A DNA stretch of 64,000 nt from Platynereis dumerilii (GCA_026936325.1 JAPTHN010000004.1:8558439-8622438), one strand, 5' to 3'. Positions 50,001 through 60,604 are shown, numbered from the stretch's first letter. A program made the numbers and translations. Notes: generated by a model not told the origin, from the letters alone.

Positions 50001-53000
50001 CATCCTAAAATTATTATATATATATAGATAGTGGATGTTGAGTCGACCATTATTGAGTTTAATTGGCCAAAGCAGTAATATTGGTCGAGGCGATAGCTGA
50101 GGCCAATAATATATAAATATTAGTTGACTCTCAACATCCACTATTTGTTACATTCTGCACCAAACTTTTCAGACTTATAATTTTTTTTTTTACAGTAAAT
50201 AAGCAAGCTCATTCCACTTTTTTCATATGAAATTTACTTAATTTTTCCCGTTAATTACATTGTTCATATTTATAAAATGATACTTTGACTTTCCAAGAAG
50301 TTAAATTTTGCAAACCACAGCCATGCCCTTAATAATAGGCAACTAAGTGCATGGTAACTCATATTAGTCCATGGGCTGAGTGGGCTCACCTTGCACCCCC
50401 CCCCCTAAAATTGATGAAAGTGCATACAAATTGTAGTATTTGATCTATATTTTCATTTTTTTCACGATACCATTGAAAAAATAGGGACTCACTATCTCTT
50501 CTGGGTTGTTACATCTGGGCGCGGCTGACAGCCTCGTCTACGTCATTTTAGGGGTAGGGAAAACAAAATATGATATAACTTTTGACTGAGTTGTAATAGA
50601 AAAGTGTATGATATATCAAAATGTTTGTCTTGGGCAGCTCTAGAGTTATCAATACTGAATATGCAAATTTTTTGTATAATTAGGTCACCAGAGGTCAAAA
50701 GGTCATAAATTTCAGGGAACGGCCAAAATCTGGAATCCGACCTTGTGTGTATTCTCTGGAGCCCTGAAATAGGAACCAGATCCACTAAATCTCCTGTGTG
50801 CAATTCATGGATATTCTTTTGCTATTTTAACCCACTATTGTTCCATAAATCTTCAAATTTAGGACTCTGTGATTAACAAAATAAGGTCAATCGAAGAAAA
50901 TTCAGAAAAAATTGACGTTTGAAAGTAGTAATGCATAATTTAAAGTCAGTTGAAACAAATTAACAATGGACTCCAGTCAATTGATTGAATTAGACATAAA
51001 GCAATAAACAATTACCCCAAATTTGTTTATATATGCAGGTTAGAACAATATTTACCATATAAATTGTCTGCTAAAAGAATCAATACGGGCTTATCGCGAA
51101 GCTTTGTAGGCCGGAGTCCAATAAAGATCTACATACATTCCACTCCACTCAATAACTTAACAAACCCCCTTTTTCTTTTCCCTAAAACAAATATGCAATA
51201 GAATCTGGTAGATAACAGGAAAAATACAGGGATGTACAGTGTGTTTACACATCCAAATATACAGCACTCCTTCTCAATATGACGGCATGGCCAATTGGCC
51301 ATTCAGTTCGCACATAATTTCACTCTTCTGCTTCACTCTGTAGACCATTGTATTACTTAAACTGGTGGTATTGCTGTGAATTATGTATCAAATTAAAGCT
51401 AATGGTATGGTGCACCTAGCTGCGCCACTTGTTATCAAATATCCTGATCCTGGACTTCACAATGTAGATGCAACATGGCATCTCATCTGTGAAAATTAAT
51501 TTTTGGTGTCTTTTATTCATCTGATTCATAATCATATCCAGAGCACAGGACATTATTGCTCCAGAACACGTCTCAGTTGGAAATTAAGACTGTGGAGGTC
51601 CTAGCTAGGAACATGTCACTCATTTGCTAGCAGAATAATTATGAATGTGGGACCCAGCATATTGGTGCAATAATGTTATTTTGCTGTTACAATTTTAATA
51701 TTTTAATGGACACGTGGTGTTTGAATTTTGCTTTTTCAGGGAGGATCATTGTGCAGGAGCATGTGTAATTTAGCTTGTTAATTTTTTGTATCCATGTGTC
51801 AAATCACAGCATAGAATGTGTTGATTTAGAAAAATATGGTGCAATTTTTATTATAAGCAGTAAAATCCAAGATGGCAACCAAGGTGGCAACCAAGATGGC
51901 CCCCAATCATGTTTTTCTTCATATCCCTGCTTTTACTCATGGTATATAAAAAATTTAAAGGTTGATAATTATGTTTTTGAGGTCAGGGAATTCAATATAG
52001 ACCATGCAAAGCTACCATCTTTATTCTTTATTTAAAAACTGAATAGAAAATTTAATCAAAATGAAGGTAAATTCAAGAATGAAGAGACGTATCTCACCTG
52101 CCACGTTAATGTTCTTTCTTTACTCTGCACACAGAGTTCATACATGGACCTTTATTCATTAAGCAAGAACTGCTTTTGTATGCACAAAATGCAGAATATC
52201 AGTGAGCTGTGAAAAGTGAACTCTGCCAGAAATCAGATGCAGCAACTGCTAGGCCACTGGTCATATTTATTCTTACGGAGGAACAATTGCCCTAAAAGTT
52301 GAAACTGAAACATTAAAGTGTGTATTATTAGTTTTGTGCTACCAGTAGTAATAATTTAGGGATAAAGGTCTAAAGAGGAGAAATTTCAGCAGTAAAGAAC
52401 TGAATTTACTCATAGAAGACCCCAAACTCTGCCAGTCTCCTCACAGCAGCACTGTTAGGCAAGAGTGGACGGGGGTCAGTCTGTTCTTTTGTGCAGTGTG
52501 ACTGTCACTAACAATAAAAATGTAATGTTGAGCAATACTCTTTAAGCATAGGACACCATACTAATATGATATAATCTGGATATTTAGAACATGGCATAAA
52601 TCACGTCCTTGGTGTCTTCTTTCTAAACAAAAACTGGTCCAATGTCTTGAGTGGGAAAATTTCAGTTTTAGGCCTATACAATTTAAGTCTCATATCTGAT
52701 TTTCTTGTTCTACCTATTTATACGTATTTTCTCTTCCCTTCTATCTCTGCCTTCTCTCTCTCTTCTCTCTGCCTTTTTTCGGTTATACCTGCTTCCACTT
52801 TTCCTCCTCCTTCTTATCTTTGACTCTCCGTTTCAGGGCTTTCTGCCTTCTCCCTAGTTATTTCCTCCGTCCTGATCAGTGTTGATATGTCCTCCCTCCT
52901 AACTCTGGCTCCTCCCTCTGCCTACTTCCTAAATTCCCCGTCCCACTCTGCCTCATCTCTCTTTTTCTGCCTCCTCCCTAGCTCTTGCCTCCTCTCCAAT

Positions 53001-56000
53001 AGCCAGACCTTCCCTCTTCCGTCTGCCCTCTCCTCTCCCCTTCTGTCTCCTGCCTCTGCCTCCTCCCTTTACTTCACCTGTCCTTCCTGGCTTATGCCTA
53101 CTCCCATTCTGTCTCCATTACCTTTGATCCTTTCTAACCCCGCCCTGATTGTGCGTCCCGTCTCCCAGGTAATATTTCCCACCTCCCTGTGCCTTCTGCA
53201 AAGCTTAACTCTTTCTTCCTACACCGATGCTCTTGCCTTCGCCCTGATAAGAGGTCTTTTTTCTTACTTTGCCTCCTCCCTGAAGTATGCCTTCTCCTAT
53301 ATCATCCTACTCTGCTTCCTCTATCTCTGACTCTCTCTTTCTGACACTTTCCTAGATGTTGGCTCCTCTCTGACAGCTCTTCTGCATGCTATGATTGTTG
53401 TTGTCTCCTCCCTCTGCTTCCTCCAACTCTTGACTTCTCCCTCTTATTCTCAACTTCTATCTTTACCAATAGTTCACCACTATAACCTATTAGAAAGTTT
53501 CTGTGAAGTTCAAACTAAATTTGGTTTAATCCCTGTGAGAAGTGTGCGTGTGTACACTGTTCAGGTGCTTCCTAATAGCACTGTTCTCATGACAAACCTG
53601 CACGTTCACGGGATCCGTATACGTGTCGCCAAACCTCTCTATTATACTGCTAGTAAATGAGTAATAGGCCTACCTTGGATCTTTATAGTACATGTTTCAA
53701 ACTGATCTGGGCCAGATTATGACAAAGCAGGATCAAGGTTAAACTCCAGTATGAGGCCTCTTTCCTGGTCTTAAGATTTGTAGATCACCAGTCAACACAA
53801 GTCTAGAGCTGTGAACCACGACAACTGTTGCACCCTATTTGTTAACTACCTCTTTCCAATGAACATCCCACACCAAGACAATCATAAGGTATGCAGCCTG
53901 ATGCAAGTTTAAATGAAGTCTATGTTTAAAAGATTTGATTGATGATTAGACAGCGGAACACTTTTTGGAAGTACCGAGTTGACAGCAACAGAGGTAGTGG
54001 AAAACCAATTTGGAAGCCCATTATGGTAGGAGGTCTGGGGGCAGCTCAAGGTCCTCCTGAAGTTTTGACGGAGATTTTCTGTGTTCATGCACAGTCCGAA
54101 AACACAATCCCGATCTGGACATTAAATAAATGTCATCTTCCATGTCATCATGACAAGAATCCAACGGCTTGAATCCCGCGCATTTGGGGGCACTCTGGAG
54201 TCATGCTTTAGTTGACTAACTTTTTCATTTTTGCCATTTCTACTTGTCACAAAGAACTTTAAAACATGAAAATCCCTGACCTTTTTCTGACATTCTCAAG
54301 ACCAAATTTCAGAGAGTCAAACACAGAGCGTACAAGCAAACTGCCCCAAATGTAGCATTGACTATCATGGAGAAAGTAACAGCTTTAGCTTTTCAGTGTC
54401 AGCTATGTAATTCTTGTGTAACTTTCCATTTCCCCACCTGTCTAAAAATGCAGAGACAAAGCCGGGATCAACCTCCACAAAACCTAATTATAGCTGTTGA
54501 CCATGAGGCCCCATTTTTTCAAGTGTCACCCCAATGCGAGGCCCCATTGAGGTGTTAAGCCTGATGGTTAATCCTGCCCTGTAGCTGAAGTGTTTTCTGG
54601 ACCAGTGTCGTGTCTCACATATATGCTCTGGAGATGATTATGAATCTATTGAATAGCAGACGCTTGAAATTAATCTTTCATCTTCCGAGATATGCACCTA
54701 CACTGTGAAGTTCAGGATCAGGATATTTGACAACAAGTGGTGCAGCTAGGTGCTCCATACCATTAGCTTTAATTTGATACATAATTCACAGCAATACCAC
54801 CAGTTTAAGTAATACAATGGTCTACAGAGTGAAGCAGAAGAGTGAAATTATGTGCGAAAATGGCCAATTGGCCATGGCGTCATATTGAGAAGGAGTGCAG
54901 TATATTTGGATGTGTAAACGCACTGTACATCCCTGTATTTTTCCTGTTATCTACCAGATTCTATTGCATATTTGTTTTAGGGAAAAGAAAAAGGGGGTTT
55001 GTTAAGTTATTGAGTGGAGTGGAATGTATGTAGATCTTTATTGGACTCCGGCCTACAAAGCTTCGCGATAAGCCCGTATTGATTCTTTTAGCAGACAATT
55101 TATATGGTAAATATTGTTCTAACCTGCATATATAAACAAATTTGGGGTAATTGTTTATTGCTTTATGTCTAATTCAATCAATTGACTGGAGTCCATTGTT
55201 AATTTGTTTCAACTGACTTTAAATTATGCATTACTACTTTCAAACGTCAATTTTTTCTGAATTTTCTTCGATTGACCTAATTTTGTTAATCACAGAGTCA
55301 TAAATTTGAAGATTTATGGAACAATAGTGGGTTAAAATAGCAAAAGAATATCTATGAATTGCACACAGGAGATTTAGTGGATCTGGTTCCTATTTCAGGG
55401 CTCCAGAGAATACACACAAGGTCGGATTCCAGATTTTGGCCGTTCCCTGAAATTTATGACCTTTTGACCTCTGGTGACCTAATTATACAAAAAATTTGCA
55501 TATTCAGTATTGATAACTCTAGAGCTGCCCAAGACAAACATTTTGATATATCATACACTTTTCTATTACAACTCAGTCAAAAGTTATATCATATTTTGTT
55601 TTCCCTACCCCTAAAATGACGTCGACGAGGCTGTCAGCCGCGCCCAGATGTAACAACCCAGAAGAGATAGTGAGTCCCTATTTTTTCAATGGTATTGTGA
55701 AAAAAATGAAAATATAGATCAAATACTACAATTTTTATGCACTTTCATCAATTTTAGGGGGGGTGCAAGGTGAGCCTACTCAGCCCATGGACTATATTGC
55801 ACTTATCTTGCAATATGAAAAAAATCTGGGAAAAAAATATTTAAAAAAGAAGTTTTTGAAAAATCTCATATTGCACTGGAACCATGCAATATGAGTTTTT
55901 ATGATGTCGTCAATTAACTGCATTAGGCAGAATAGATATAGGTTTCTCTAGAAGCCCGTATGACAGTCTTTCGAACGTTCATTGCAAGTAATTTCGAATA

Positions 56001-59000
56001 CCGTAAGTTGATCTGGCACTTCTGCGCGAAGACAGACACCAGGAAAATAGAAAGAATTCAAGAACGTGGGTTAAGGATAGTATTCAAAGATACCACATCC
56101 AGCTATGAATATCTTATGGTAAAGTCTGGTCTTAAAACACAAGAGTTTAACAGATTACAAGGTATCCTAGTTGAAGTTTTCAAGGCCCTAAATGGGCAAT
56201 CTCCAGTGTATGTTCAGAGACTATTTTCTAAAAAAGTGTCACATTACAATTTAGTACACGAAAATCAACTGACACTAGTACATCACAGGACTAAGGCCTA
56301 TGGCCTACAGACTTTTTCGCACCAAGGTGCCCGCATGTGGAATGCATTACCCAACAATTCTAAAATGACTGATCAGTTATCTGTCTTCAAAAATGGACTT
56401 AAGAAAATAGATATAGGGGCCTTGAGGTCGCAATTGTAATTGTAGGTTTTTATAAGGGTTTTTACGGTTTTTACAGTTGTTACAACTCCTGTTTTTATTA
56501 CTGTTACGATTTCGGTGAGACTAGCTCTGTGAGCTAATGTCGATTGTTTTTGAAACCGAATTGAAATAAAACTTGTCTTATGTCTTATGTCTTACGTGAC
56601 TGATTTTGGCCAATGAGCATAATAATTTATTTGATAAATAGTATCCCAAATATCAGTATATAGGCAGCCAGCATTTTTCTTAAATTAGCTAGCAAGGGCA
56701 CGACATTAACAAATCATCAAAAATAATATTCAAAATTGAGCATACTAATTTTAAAAAGCACAAACCACTCCTAGGATGGAAATGAGCGCCACTCCCATTT
56801 TGACATTTATGCTGGTCGACATGTTTGTGACAGGACGGATGTTGCGGTTGTAATTCTTCTCAGACAAAATTTTGTCATAAAGTTTCATCTCATCTTCAAC
56901 ATAGTCTCCTGTATCAAAAATAGTTTTAGGGTTATTAAATCCACCTAATCTACATTGTATATAAATTTCGACTTGCACATTTATATAAATCATAAACAGA
57001 TCAGTTCTAATTATATATAATATTTAATCAACACAGAGGTGGCGGTACGGTTCGAAAAGTTGGGGAGGCACCGGGCTTGGGGTACCTTGTCTGTGGTTAT
57101 TTCAAGGAGAAAACAATGGCGTCACTAAGGGGGGGCTGAGCCCCCCCAAATGGAGGTTTGAGCCCCCCAAAAAAATCTTGGGCAAAAAAAAAAATCTTCT
57201 TTGTATGAAACTGGGAGTGAATGAATAACCAGAGCCCATGAAGAGACAATCTACGTTGTGCACTATGTTTAATTATTTTTGCAGTTTATCTATTTGTTAT
57301 GTGTGCATAGATCAGCAGACATCTAAAATCTTTAGATTTTGGGACAGTTCGCGCTTCGATCCTTCTGGTCTCTGACAATGCTTCTGATCTTTGGGGCTTT
57401 AGCCCCCCCAAACTTGAATTTCTAGTGACGCCACTGGGAGAAAAGGGGGCATTTTATGTATTTTTGGGCTCAAAAGTGCACTGTAAAATTGGAAATTTTG
57501 AGTTAGCTCAAATGATTGAGTGAGATGGTTGCACAATTTGTTTGAGCCATGATAGCTTGCCTTTTTGAGTTATGATAATCTTTATGTTGTTATAACTTGC
57601 AAAGAACAAGCTATCTTGGCTCAAAGGAATCGTGCAACCATCTCACTCAATCAAGCTAACTCAAATCCAAAATTTACAGTGTGTGGGGAGGGGCACGTGC
57701 CCCCAGTGCCCCCTCCCCAGCTCCGCCACCTCTGAATCAACAGAATAGGGATTTTCCATTTAATTTGATGAATTGATTTTGCAACTAGAATTATCCAAGG
57801 AATGCCCTGTAATGCTTGATTTGTAAAAAAAAAAGGGGGGGGGGTTAAATTCATATGTTTACACCTGGCAGCAAAATTATTCAACCCCTTTGATGTTTTC
57901 TCATAGACTCCAATAGTAAACAGGTTTTGCAAAAATGAGTGTTGTGACATCAGAATGTGTTAAATCATAAAAAGTATGATAGCATCATATACTAGATGAC
58001 ATGTACTATATCTCCTGTGAGGTATAACTAAATATGAATGGCAGGCTCCATTTCACATATGGAAGGAAGGGGGTTGAATAATTTCGCAAATGTTTGACCC
58101 CTATTGGAAATGCAAACTGCCAATCAAATGAGGGTCTCCATATGTGATGTTATCTCTTTCTTCATGATTTGATACATGCTCATGTCACTGCCTTATTGAA
58201 TTCAATGGGAAAACACAAAGGGGTTGAATAATTTTGCTGCCAACTGTATATAATATTTTTGTGAAGAAATACGGGCTATTTTTGCATACAAACACTTTAT
58301 AAAGAACAAGAAAAGGTAAAGAATAAATATTTCGTCCATCTTGCAACTTAATCATATCTTTTGAAATTCTTCTCAAATGTCAATCTTGCATGCTTAATTT
58401 TATGTATATTAAAATGTGGCAAAGTACAAACTATCAAATTACAGGATACCTTTAAAGCTCTCTTGCTATTGTAACAACCACTGAATGGAAGTAGGGGGAG
58501 GCCGGGAGAAGAAAAATATAAAATATAAAATTTGAAGATAAAACCCGGCCTACACTCCTAACAAAAAAGTTTTATTTGGAACCTTTAATGGTTCCATAAG
58601 CTGGTATAGATAAGAAACCTAAAATGTTCATTATTCAACTTTAAAAAAGGTTCCAACAGCAAACAAAACCAACATTTAGATCATCCAGCTGCACTGAACT
58701 CTCGTAATGGAACCTTTTTCCCTGGGGGGGGTTCTCACTATATGTTGGTCTACACCTATGCTCGGCTGAAAAGGGCTCTTCAAGGGCTAATTTTCCCTAG
58801 CTAAGGGTCCTAAAATGAGGTCTGAATATTCCTAGACATGGTCCAACATTTCCAGCACTCCAAATTTCGCATAAAAATCACCTTTCGAAAGACAACCATG
58901 ATGTCAAAAAAGAGATTATTTGGCACAAATAATTAAAAAAATACAGCTGACCAAAAAAAATGCCTCTCTGAGGGCGAATTTTCCCTAGTCCAGGGTCCTA

Positions 59001-59412
59001 TTTTTGGGTTCACGGTACTCCGTTACTGGGTCTGGGTGCGAGACGCTCAGCTGAGCACCCCCGTCATATTTCGGGGCCAGAACCCGCCCCAGGCCCTTTT
59101 CTCTCAAGTTGGGAGGATAATCACATAATCATATATGGTCCCATCAAAGGGCCTTCTGACCAAGTATTGAACCTGTTAATTTCAGTTGAACCCCTAAAAG
59201 ATGTGGAACCTTTTTTCGTCTGTGGTTTCTTTATATGTACCTTGAAGAACCTTAACAGTTACAATTACCACAACATCAGGACCTTTTGCGTTAACTTGCC
59301 GTTAAAAGTGTATAGGACGTACCTTGAAGCATAAATAATTTGATGTTTTCTTACCTTTTGCAAGTGCAAAAATGAAGAACAGAAAACTCAGAAGAAATTT
59401 CTTATCCATCAT
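40801..59412 (-). CDS. Nicotinic acetylcholine receptor alpha-type subunit (8 exons, complete)
   Basis: A pentameric ligand-gated ion channel subunit of the plasma membrane. Eight exons with matching phases give 414 residues. The signal peptide (MMDKKFLLSFLFFIFALAKG) starts at ATG 59412, with TGA directly upstream in frame. Landmarks: EMKLYDKIL...NRNIRPV; loop D QVWLRF; WQPDITLYNTAD (loop A); Cys-loop C152-C166 (CVVDLTYFPYDTQTC); GSWVYNG; vicinal cysteines C218-C219 in YPCCPEPYPDI, the mark of an alpha subunit that forms the principal acetylcholine face; M1 ~235-260, M2 ~268-288, M3 ~301-324, M4 ~393-412. One N-glycosylation motif (NMS) is present. The 45-bp exon 3 (DEVQNSLTTQVWLRF) is the classic small third nAChR exon. 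Odd points: M2 reads HQRFALGGCFLICLAILLSS, so the usual -1' Glu is Gln; and the M3-M4 loop is only ~68 residues. Confidence 0.96.
41084..41436. mobile_element. hAT-like MITE next to exon 8
   Basis: Ends CAGGGGCATAGATCC and, inverted, CAGAGGCGTAGATTTTCC. The flanks cacaaagt and cacaaata are a diverged 8-bp duplication. G- and C-runs and a short palindrome lie at 41100-41160. Confidence 0.65.
41565..41750. repeat. Degenerate CATATTTTCCCT repeat
   Basis: About ten loose copies of CATATTTTCCCTNNAAATGC or shorter. Confidence 0.8.
41840..41958 (-). CDS. nAChR exon 7: M3
   Basis: Acceptor TTTATTTCAG and donor AAG|GTAAAA. It encodes (A)KYYISVIVLLVLSLLFSAGI, then LNCADRASRPYPLPGVLKK, matching the KYL..M3..LN.H.R pattern. 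Confidence 0.95.
42536..42622 (-). CDS. nAChR exon 6: most of M2 and the M2-M3 loop
   Basis: Acceptor CCAATCACAG and donor CTAG|GTAAAT. It encodes GCFLICLAILLSSLERIYPL, then GHGTLPLL. The Pro at 23' and Leu-rich face identify M2. Confidence 0.93.
42969..45425. mobile_element. hAT-type foldback element in receptor intron 5
   Basis: Perfect 8-bp duplication ttggtcat (42961-42968 and 45426-45433). Ends TAGGGTGGAGTGAAAAAAGT and its inverse. Arms of about 1.1 kb pair throughout (for example ATGCCAAGCACAATGGACAA near 43420 with its inverse near 44965), leaving a loop near 44150-44560. The left arm has a 263-bp insertion at 43519-43781. Confidence 0.92.
43519..43781. mobile_element. Insertion nested in the foldback's left arm
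   Basis: Absent from the right arm and flanked by an 8-bp duplication, ttatttaa (43511-43518 and 43782-43789). It contains two GGTCACGTGAC palindromes about 30 bp apart and CCCGGTAAATAGCCGGGAGG. No clear terminal inverted repeat; class unknown. Confidence 0.8.
45674..45925 (-). CDS. nAChR exon 5: loop C and M1
   Basis: Acceptor ACCCAATTCAG and donor CTTG|GTAAGT. It encodes KEEIDLSDYIMSHEWEVTST to NVIFYPCCPEPYPDITYTLN, then M1 (GYLFALVYVAPIAFLAILCP) and LPYSDHQRFAL. Confidence 0.97.
45942..46202. mobile_element. Palindromic MITE abutting exon 5
   Basis: 8-bp duplication ggtcacag (45934-45941 and 46203-46210). Inverted ends ATAGAAATACATAG and CTATGTATTTCTAT. The interior is palindromic around TGACGTCA words. 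It lies 16 bp upstream of exon 5 on the coding strand. Confidence 0.88.
46289..46993. mobile_element. TA-flanked TIR element with CCGGACC words
   Basis: Ends GTGATGCAGACCGGACC and its inverse GGTCCGGTCTGCATCAC are flanked by TA. Words CCGGACCAC/GGACCGGTCCAG recur about ten times near the ends. The middle is full of ACACGAATTYGTG words. Confidence 0.88.
47327..47470. mobile_element. TA-flanked palindromic MITE (144 bp)
   Basis: Ends CACTCTAAA and TTTAGAGTG with TA outside. Inner words GGTTTTTTAGATT and AATCTAAAAAAC are inverted. It lies 29 bp from the donor end of exon 4. Confidence 0.82.
47500..47812 (-). CDS. nAChR exon 4: loops A/E and Cys-loop
   Basis: Acceptor AAAATTGCAG and donor GAAG|GTAAAG. 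It encodes LWQDYKLKWDPADYGAITTI through WQPDITLYNTAD, the Cys-loop CVVDLTYFPYDTQTC and GSWVYNGNQITLDHYE. Confidence 0.98.
47856..48331. mobile_element. GGAGTTA-word element, both ends intact
   Basis: TA-flanked ends GGCCCGTTTAAGCATGTAAC and, inverted, GGCTCCATTTAAGCATGTAA. The interior consists of GGGAGTTA/AGGAGTTA words in one orientation. It starts 43 bp upstream of exon 4. It is the type copy for 29550-30437 and 31090-31508. Confidence 0.88.
48432..49424. mobile_element. TA-flanked TIR element with GGGGCACAGTGAGAC words
   Basis: Ends GGGGAGATCGGGGCTCAGTG and, inverted, GGGGAGAGCGGGGCACAGTG are flanked by TA. GGGGCACAGTGAGAC and its complement occur at least six times (near 48627, 48651, 48672, 49017, 49045, 49400) on both strands. 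No transposase frame. Confidence 0.88.
49480..49612 (+). mobile_element. tRNA-like SINE head
   Basis: Box A-like CAGTGGTTAGCATGC and a perfect box B, GGTTCGAACCC, at usual spacing. It ends near TTCATAATAAAG. No target duplication found; an old tRNA pseudogene is the alternative. Confidence 0.5.
49883..49927 (-). CDS. nAChR exon 3 (45 bp)
   Basis: Acceptor TTGTTTTTCAG and donor TTC|GTAAGT. It encodes DEVQNSLTTQVWLRF, with both junctions at phase 0, as in other nAChR genes. Confidence 0.96.
50028..50143. mobile_element. Palindromic MITE, TAGTGGATGTTGAGTC ends
   Basis: TAGTGGATGTTGAGTC is matched inverted by GACTCTCAACATCCACTA, with an inner palindrome around GGCCAA...TTGGTC. A related inner segment (TTGGCCAAAGCAGTAATATT) lies at 25256-25290 in the CS-gene intron. 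Confidence 0.8.
50366..55793. mobile_element. 5.4-kb element with ~1.2-kb terminal inverted repeats
   Basis: Ends AGTCCATGGGCTGAGT and the inverse are flanked by the 5-mer atatt (50361-50365; 55794-55798). Arms 50366-~51580 and ~54595-55793 are nearly identical in the outer 1 kb, where an 86-codon frame is the same in both (50543-50803 and 55359-55619), and diverge toward the centre. The interior has a CT-rich block and no recognised transposase. It occupies most of receptor intron 2. Confidence 0.88.
52730..53440. repeat. CT-rich low-complexity block (CTCCCTCTGCCT words)
   Basis: Loose repeats of CTGCCTCCTCCCT inside the 5.4-kb element. The 147-codon Leu/Ser/Pro frame across it is compositional. 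Confidence 0.85.
55925..56600 (+). pseudogene. LINE 3' end (C-terminal RT region), 5'-truncated
   Basis: A frame at 55960-56439 encodes the post-RT end of a CR1/L2/Jockey-type LINE: ASNFEYRKLIWHFCAKTDTR, KIERIQERGLRIVFKDTTSS, YG.QTFSHQGARMWNALP. The open frame is intact to its stop at 56439. It ends in a short tandem (CTTATGT)n tail. 5' truncation is usual for LINE copies. It is inserted next to the right end of the 5.4-kb element. Confidence 0.88.
56766..56908 (-). CDS. nAChR exon 2
   Basis: Acceptor TTTTTGATACAG. It encodes (G)DYVEDEMKLYDKILSEKN, YNRNIRPVTNMSTSINVKMG, then VALISILGV. The donor is chosen as GTG|GTTTGT so that V joins DEVQ, as in the family's VDE motif; GGA|GTGGTT, one codon earlier, is the alternative. 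Confidence 0.92.
57114..57436. mobile_element. Nested hAT-type MITE (CAATGGCGTCACTA ends)
   Basis: Ends CAATGGCGTCACTA and, inverted, CAGTGGCGTCACTA. Perfect 8-bp duplication ggagaaaa (57106-57113; 57437-57444). Confidence 0.9.
57479..57681. mobile_element. Palindromic MITE, family B copy 2
   Basis: Ends CACTGTAAAATT and AATTTACAGTG. The interior matches 19163-19362 (GAGTTAGCTCAA; TGAGTGAGATGGTTGCAC). Confidence 0.85.
57862..58246. mobile_element. Tc1/mariner-like MITE
   Basis: TA-flanked ends CACCTGGCAGC and, inverted, CAGTTGGCAGC, both followed by AAAATTATTCAACCCCTTTG. An extra inner copy of GGGGTTGAATAATTT lies near 58070. No transposase. Confidence 0.88.
58553..59310. mobile_element. 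TA-flanked element with GGAACCTTT words
   Basis: Starts CACTCCTAACAAAAAAG after TA and ends CCGTTAAAAGTG before TA. GGAACC/GGTTCC words occur about eight times. It is homologous in opposite sense to 39998-40303, and a fragment lies at 62640-62740. It ends 44 bp from the donor of receptor exon 1. Confidence 0.8.
59355..59412 (-). CDS. nAChR exon 1: signal peptide
   Basis: ATG at 59412 with TGA immediately before it in frame; a second ATG follows at once. Encodes MMDKKFLLSFLFFIFALAK. Donor AAAG|GTAAGA, phase 1, matching exon 2. Confidence 0.93.
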
Positions 59413-59652
59413 TCAGCCAAATCAGCCTTCTTTGAAAATTATAATATTGTATGCTAAATATGTAGAGGTTCAAGTATAGATCCTTGCAATACTCTGTGAC
59501 ACTGTTAAACCCTGGGAGATTTAGTGTTCCACTTTGTATGTGGGTCAAAAACGCCCCCTTTTCTGTGCAGTACTCCTAAGGAGGATATAGGTCTATGCAA
59601 TAAAAACATAACCACGTGGGAATGACAACTAGAATATCATTCTGAACATGTA

Positions 59653-59943
59653 ATGGGGCTACCATTTAATCCTAAGGGAGGGAGGGGGGAGGCTTGGAAT
59701 TTTTTTTTTAATTAATAATTTCTTGATAAGTTGAAATAAATACATTTTTTTTAGGCAGTTTACAATAAATAATTTCTGGTGGGGTTTTTCTCAACAAGAT
59801 GTTGCTTGATTTAGGAATGAATATTCGGGGACTTCACGCGCTTGAAATAAATAATTACTTCCGCCGTTACCATGAAAATATATGATTTTCCTGCCGAGGA
59901 AAAATCCAAGCCCACCCCCCTGGAAATTAAATGGTCGCCCCCT
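59653..59943. mobile_element. MITE, family C (opposite-sense copy)
   Basis: GGGGCTACCATTTAAT at the left and ATTAAATGGTCGCCCCC at the right. Inner GATGTTGCTTGATTTAGGAA and AAATAAATAATTACTT match 25897-26186 inverted. Confidence 0.75.
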
Positions 59944-60069
59944 AAGCACAACATTAACAGAGCAATGTTCACAGATTCTTTACTGTCAGCTCACATATTT
60001 CCACCAGACAAGGAGGTTATATCATTTATAGTTTTTGAATATCTAAATGGGACTGCCCTGAAAAAGCCC

Positions 60070-60230
60070 AATCCAGGGGAGGATCCAGGATTTTTAAACA
60101 GGGGGGCACAGCAATACTTATAACATTGTAGTCTCTAGGAATTGTTTCCCCAAATAGCAATATGAAGGATTTATCTAATGAAAGGGGGGGGCACACACCC
60201 CCTGTGCACCCCCCCTTGGATCCGCCTATG
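60070..60230. mobile_element. hAT-like MITE remnant (GGATCC ends)
   Basis: CAGGGGAGGATCCAGG at the left, CTTGGATCCGCCTA at the right, G-/C-runs inside. Related in style to 27229-27371. No target duplication found. Confidence 0.45.
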
Positions 60231-60404
60231 CAATGTGTACACTATTGCTCTAAAATATGGAATACTTTGACAATCTCCAGTTAGTATTCTCCACAGAAAA
60301 TGTTCACTATGCAACATCTTCTGGAGCGCATGATGGTCCGTTTCAGTTGTCACCTTTTCCAACAAGAGCAGGTACTGGCTCTATATCCCCCACGCCGTAC
60401 TATG

Positions 60405-60547
60405 AGGTTATATCATGGGTAGGTGCAGTACATCCCCGGTACACACCCGAGACCCCAGTATATTCCCGAGACCCGAAGGGTCGAGGGAATATATTTGGGT
60501 CGAGGGGAGGATACGCGGATGTACTGCACCTACCCATGGTATGACCT
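60405..60547. repeat. Palindromic MITE (CATGGGTAGGTGCAGTACAT arms)
   Basis: Arms of about 32 bp with two mismatches, plus inner words CCCGAGACCC and GGGTCGAGGG that also pair. Confidence 0.85.
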
Positions 60548-60604
60548 TTTTATCCCATGTCTAGGCACATTTTCAAAATAATTTCAAACTTTTACTAATA
60601 AATT

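Larger units (their letters stand above)
57034..57734. mobile_element. hAT-type MITE carrying two nested MITEs
   Basis: Ends CAGAGGTGGCGG and CCGCCACCTCTG are flanked by a perfect 8-bp duplication, aatcaaca (57026-57033; 57735-57742). Nested inside are 57114-57436 and 57479-57681. Confidence 0.9.

Noticed and set aside
50543-50803. 86-codon frame identical in both arms at 50543-50803 and 55359-55619
   Set aside because: Identity is explained by the inverted arms being nearly identical as DNA. No codon bias, start context or family similarity supports a protein, so it is noted but not called.
52887-53330. 147-codon hydrophobic frame resembling a membrane protein
   Set aside because: CT-rich low-complexity DNA gives Leu/Ser/Pro; no family similarity and inside a foldback element.
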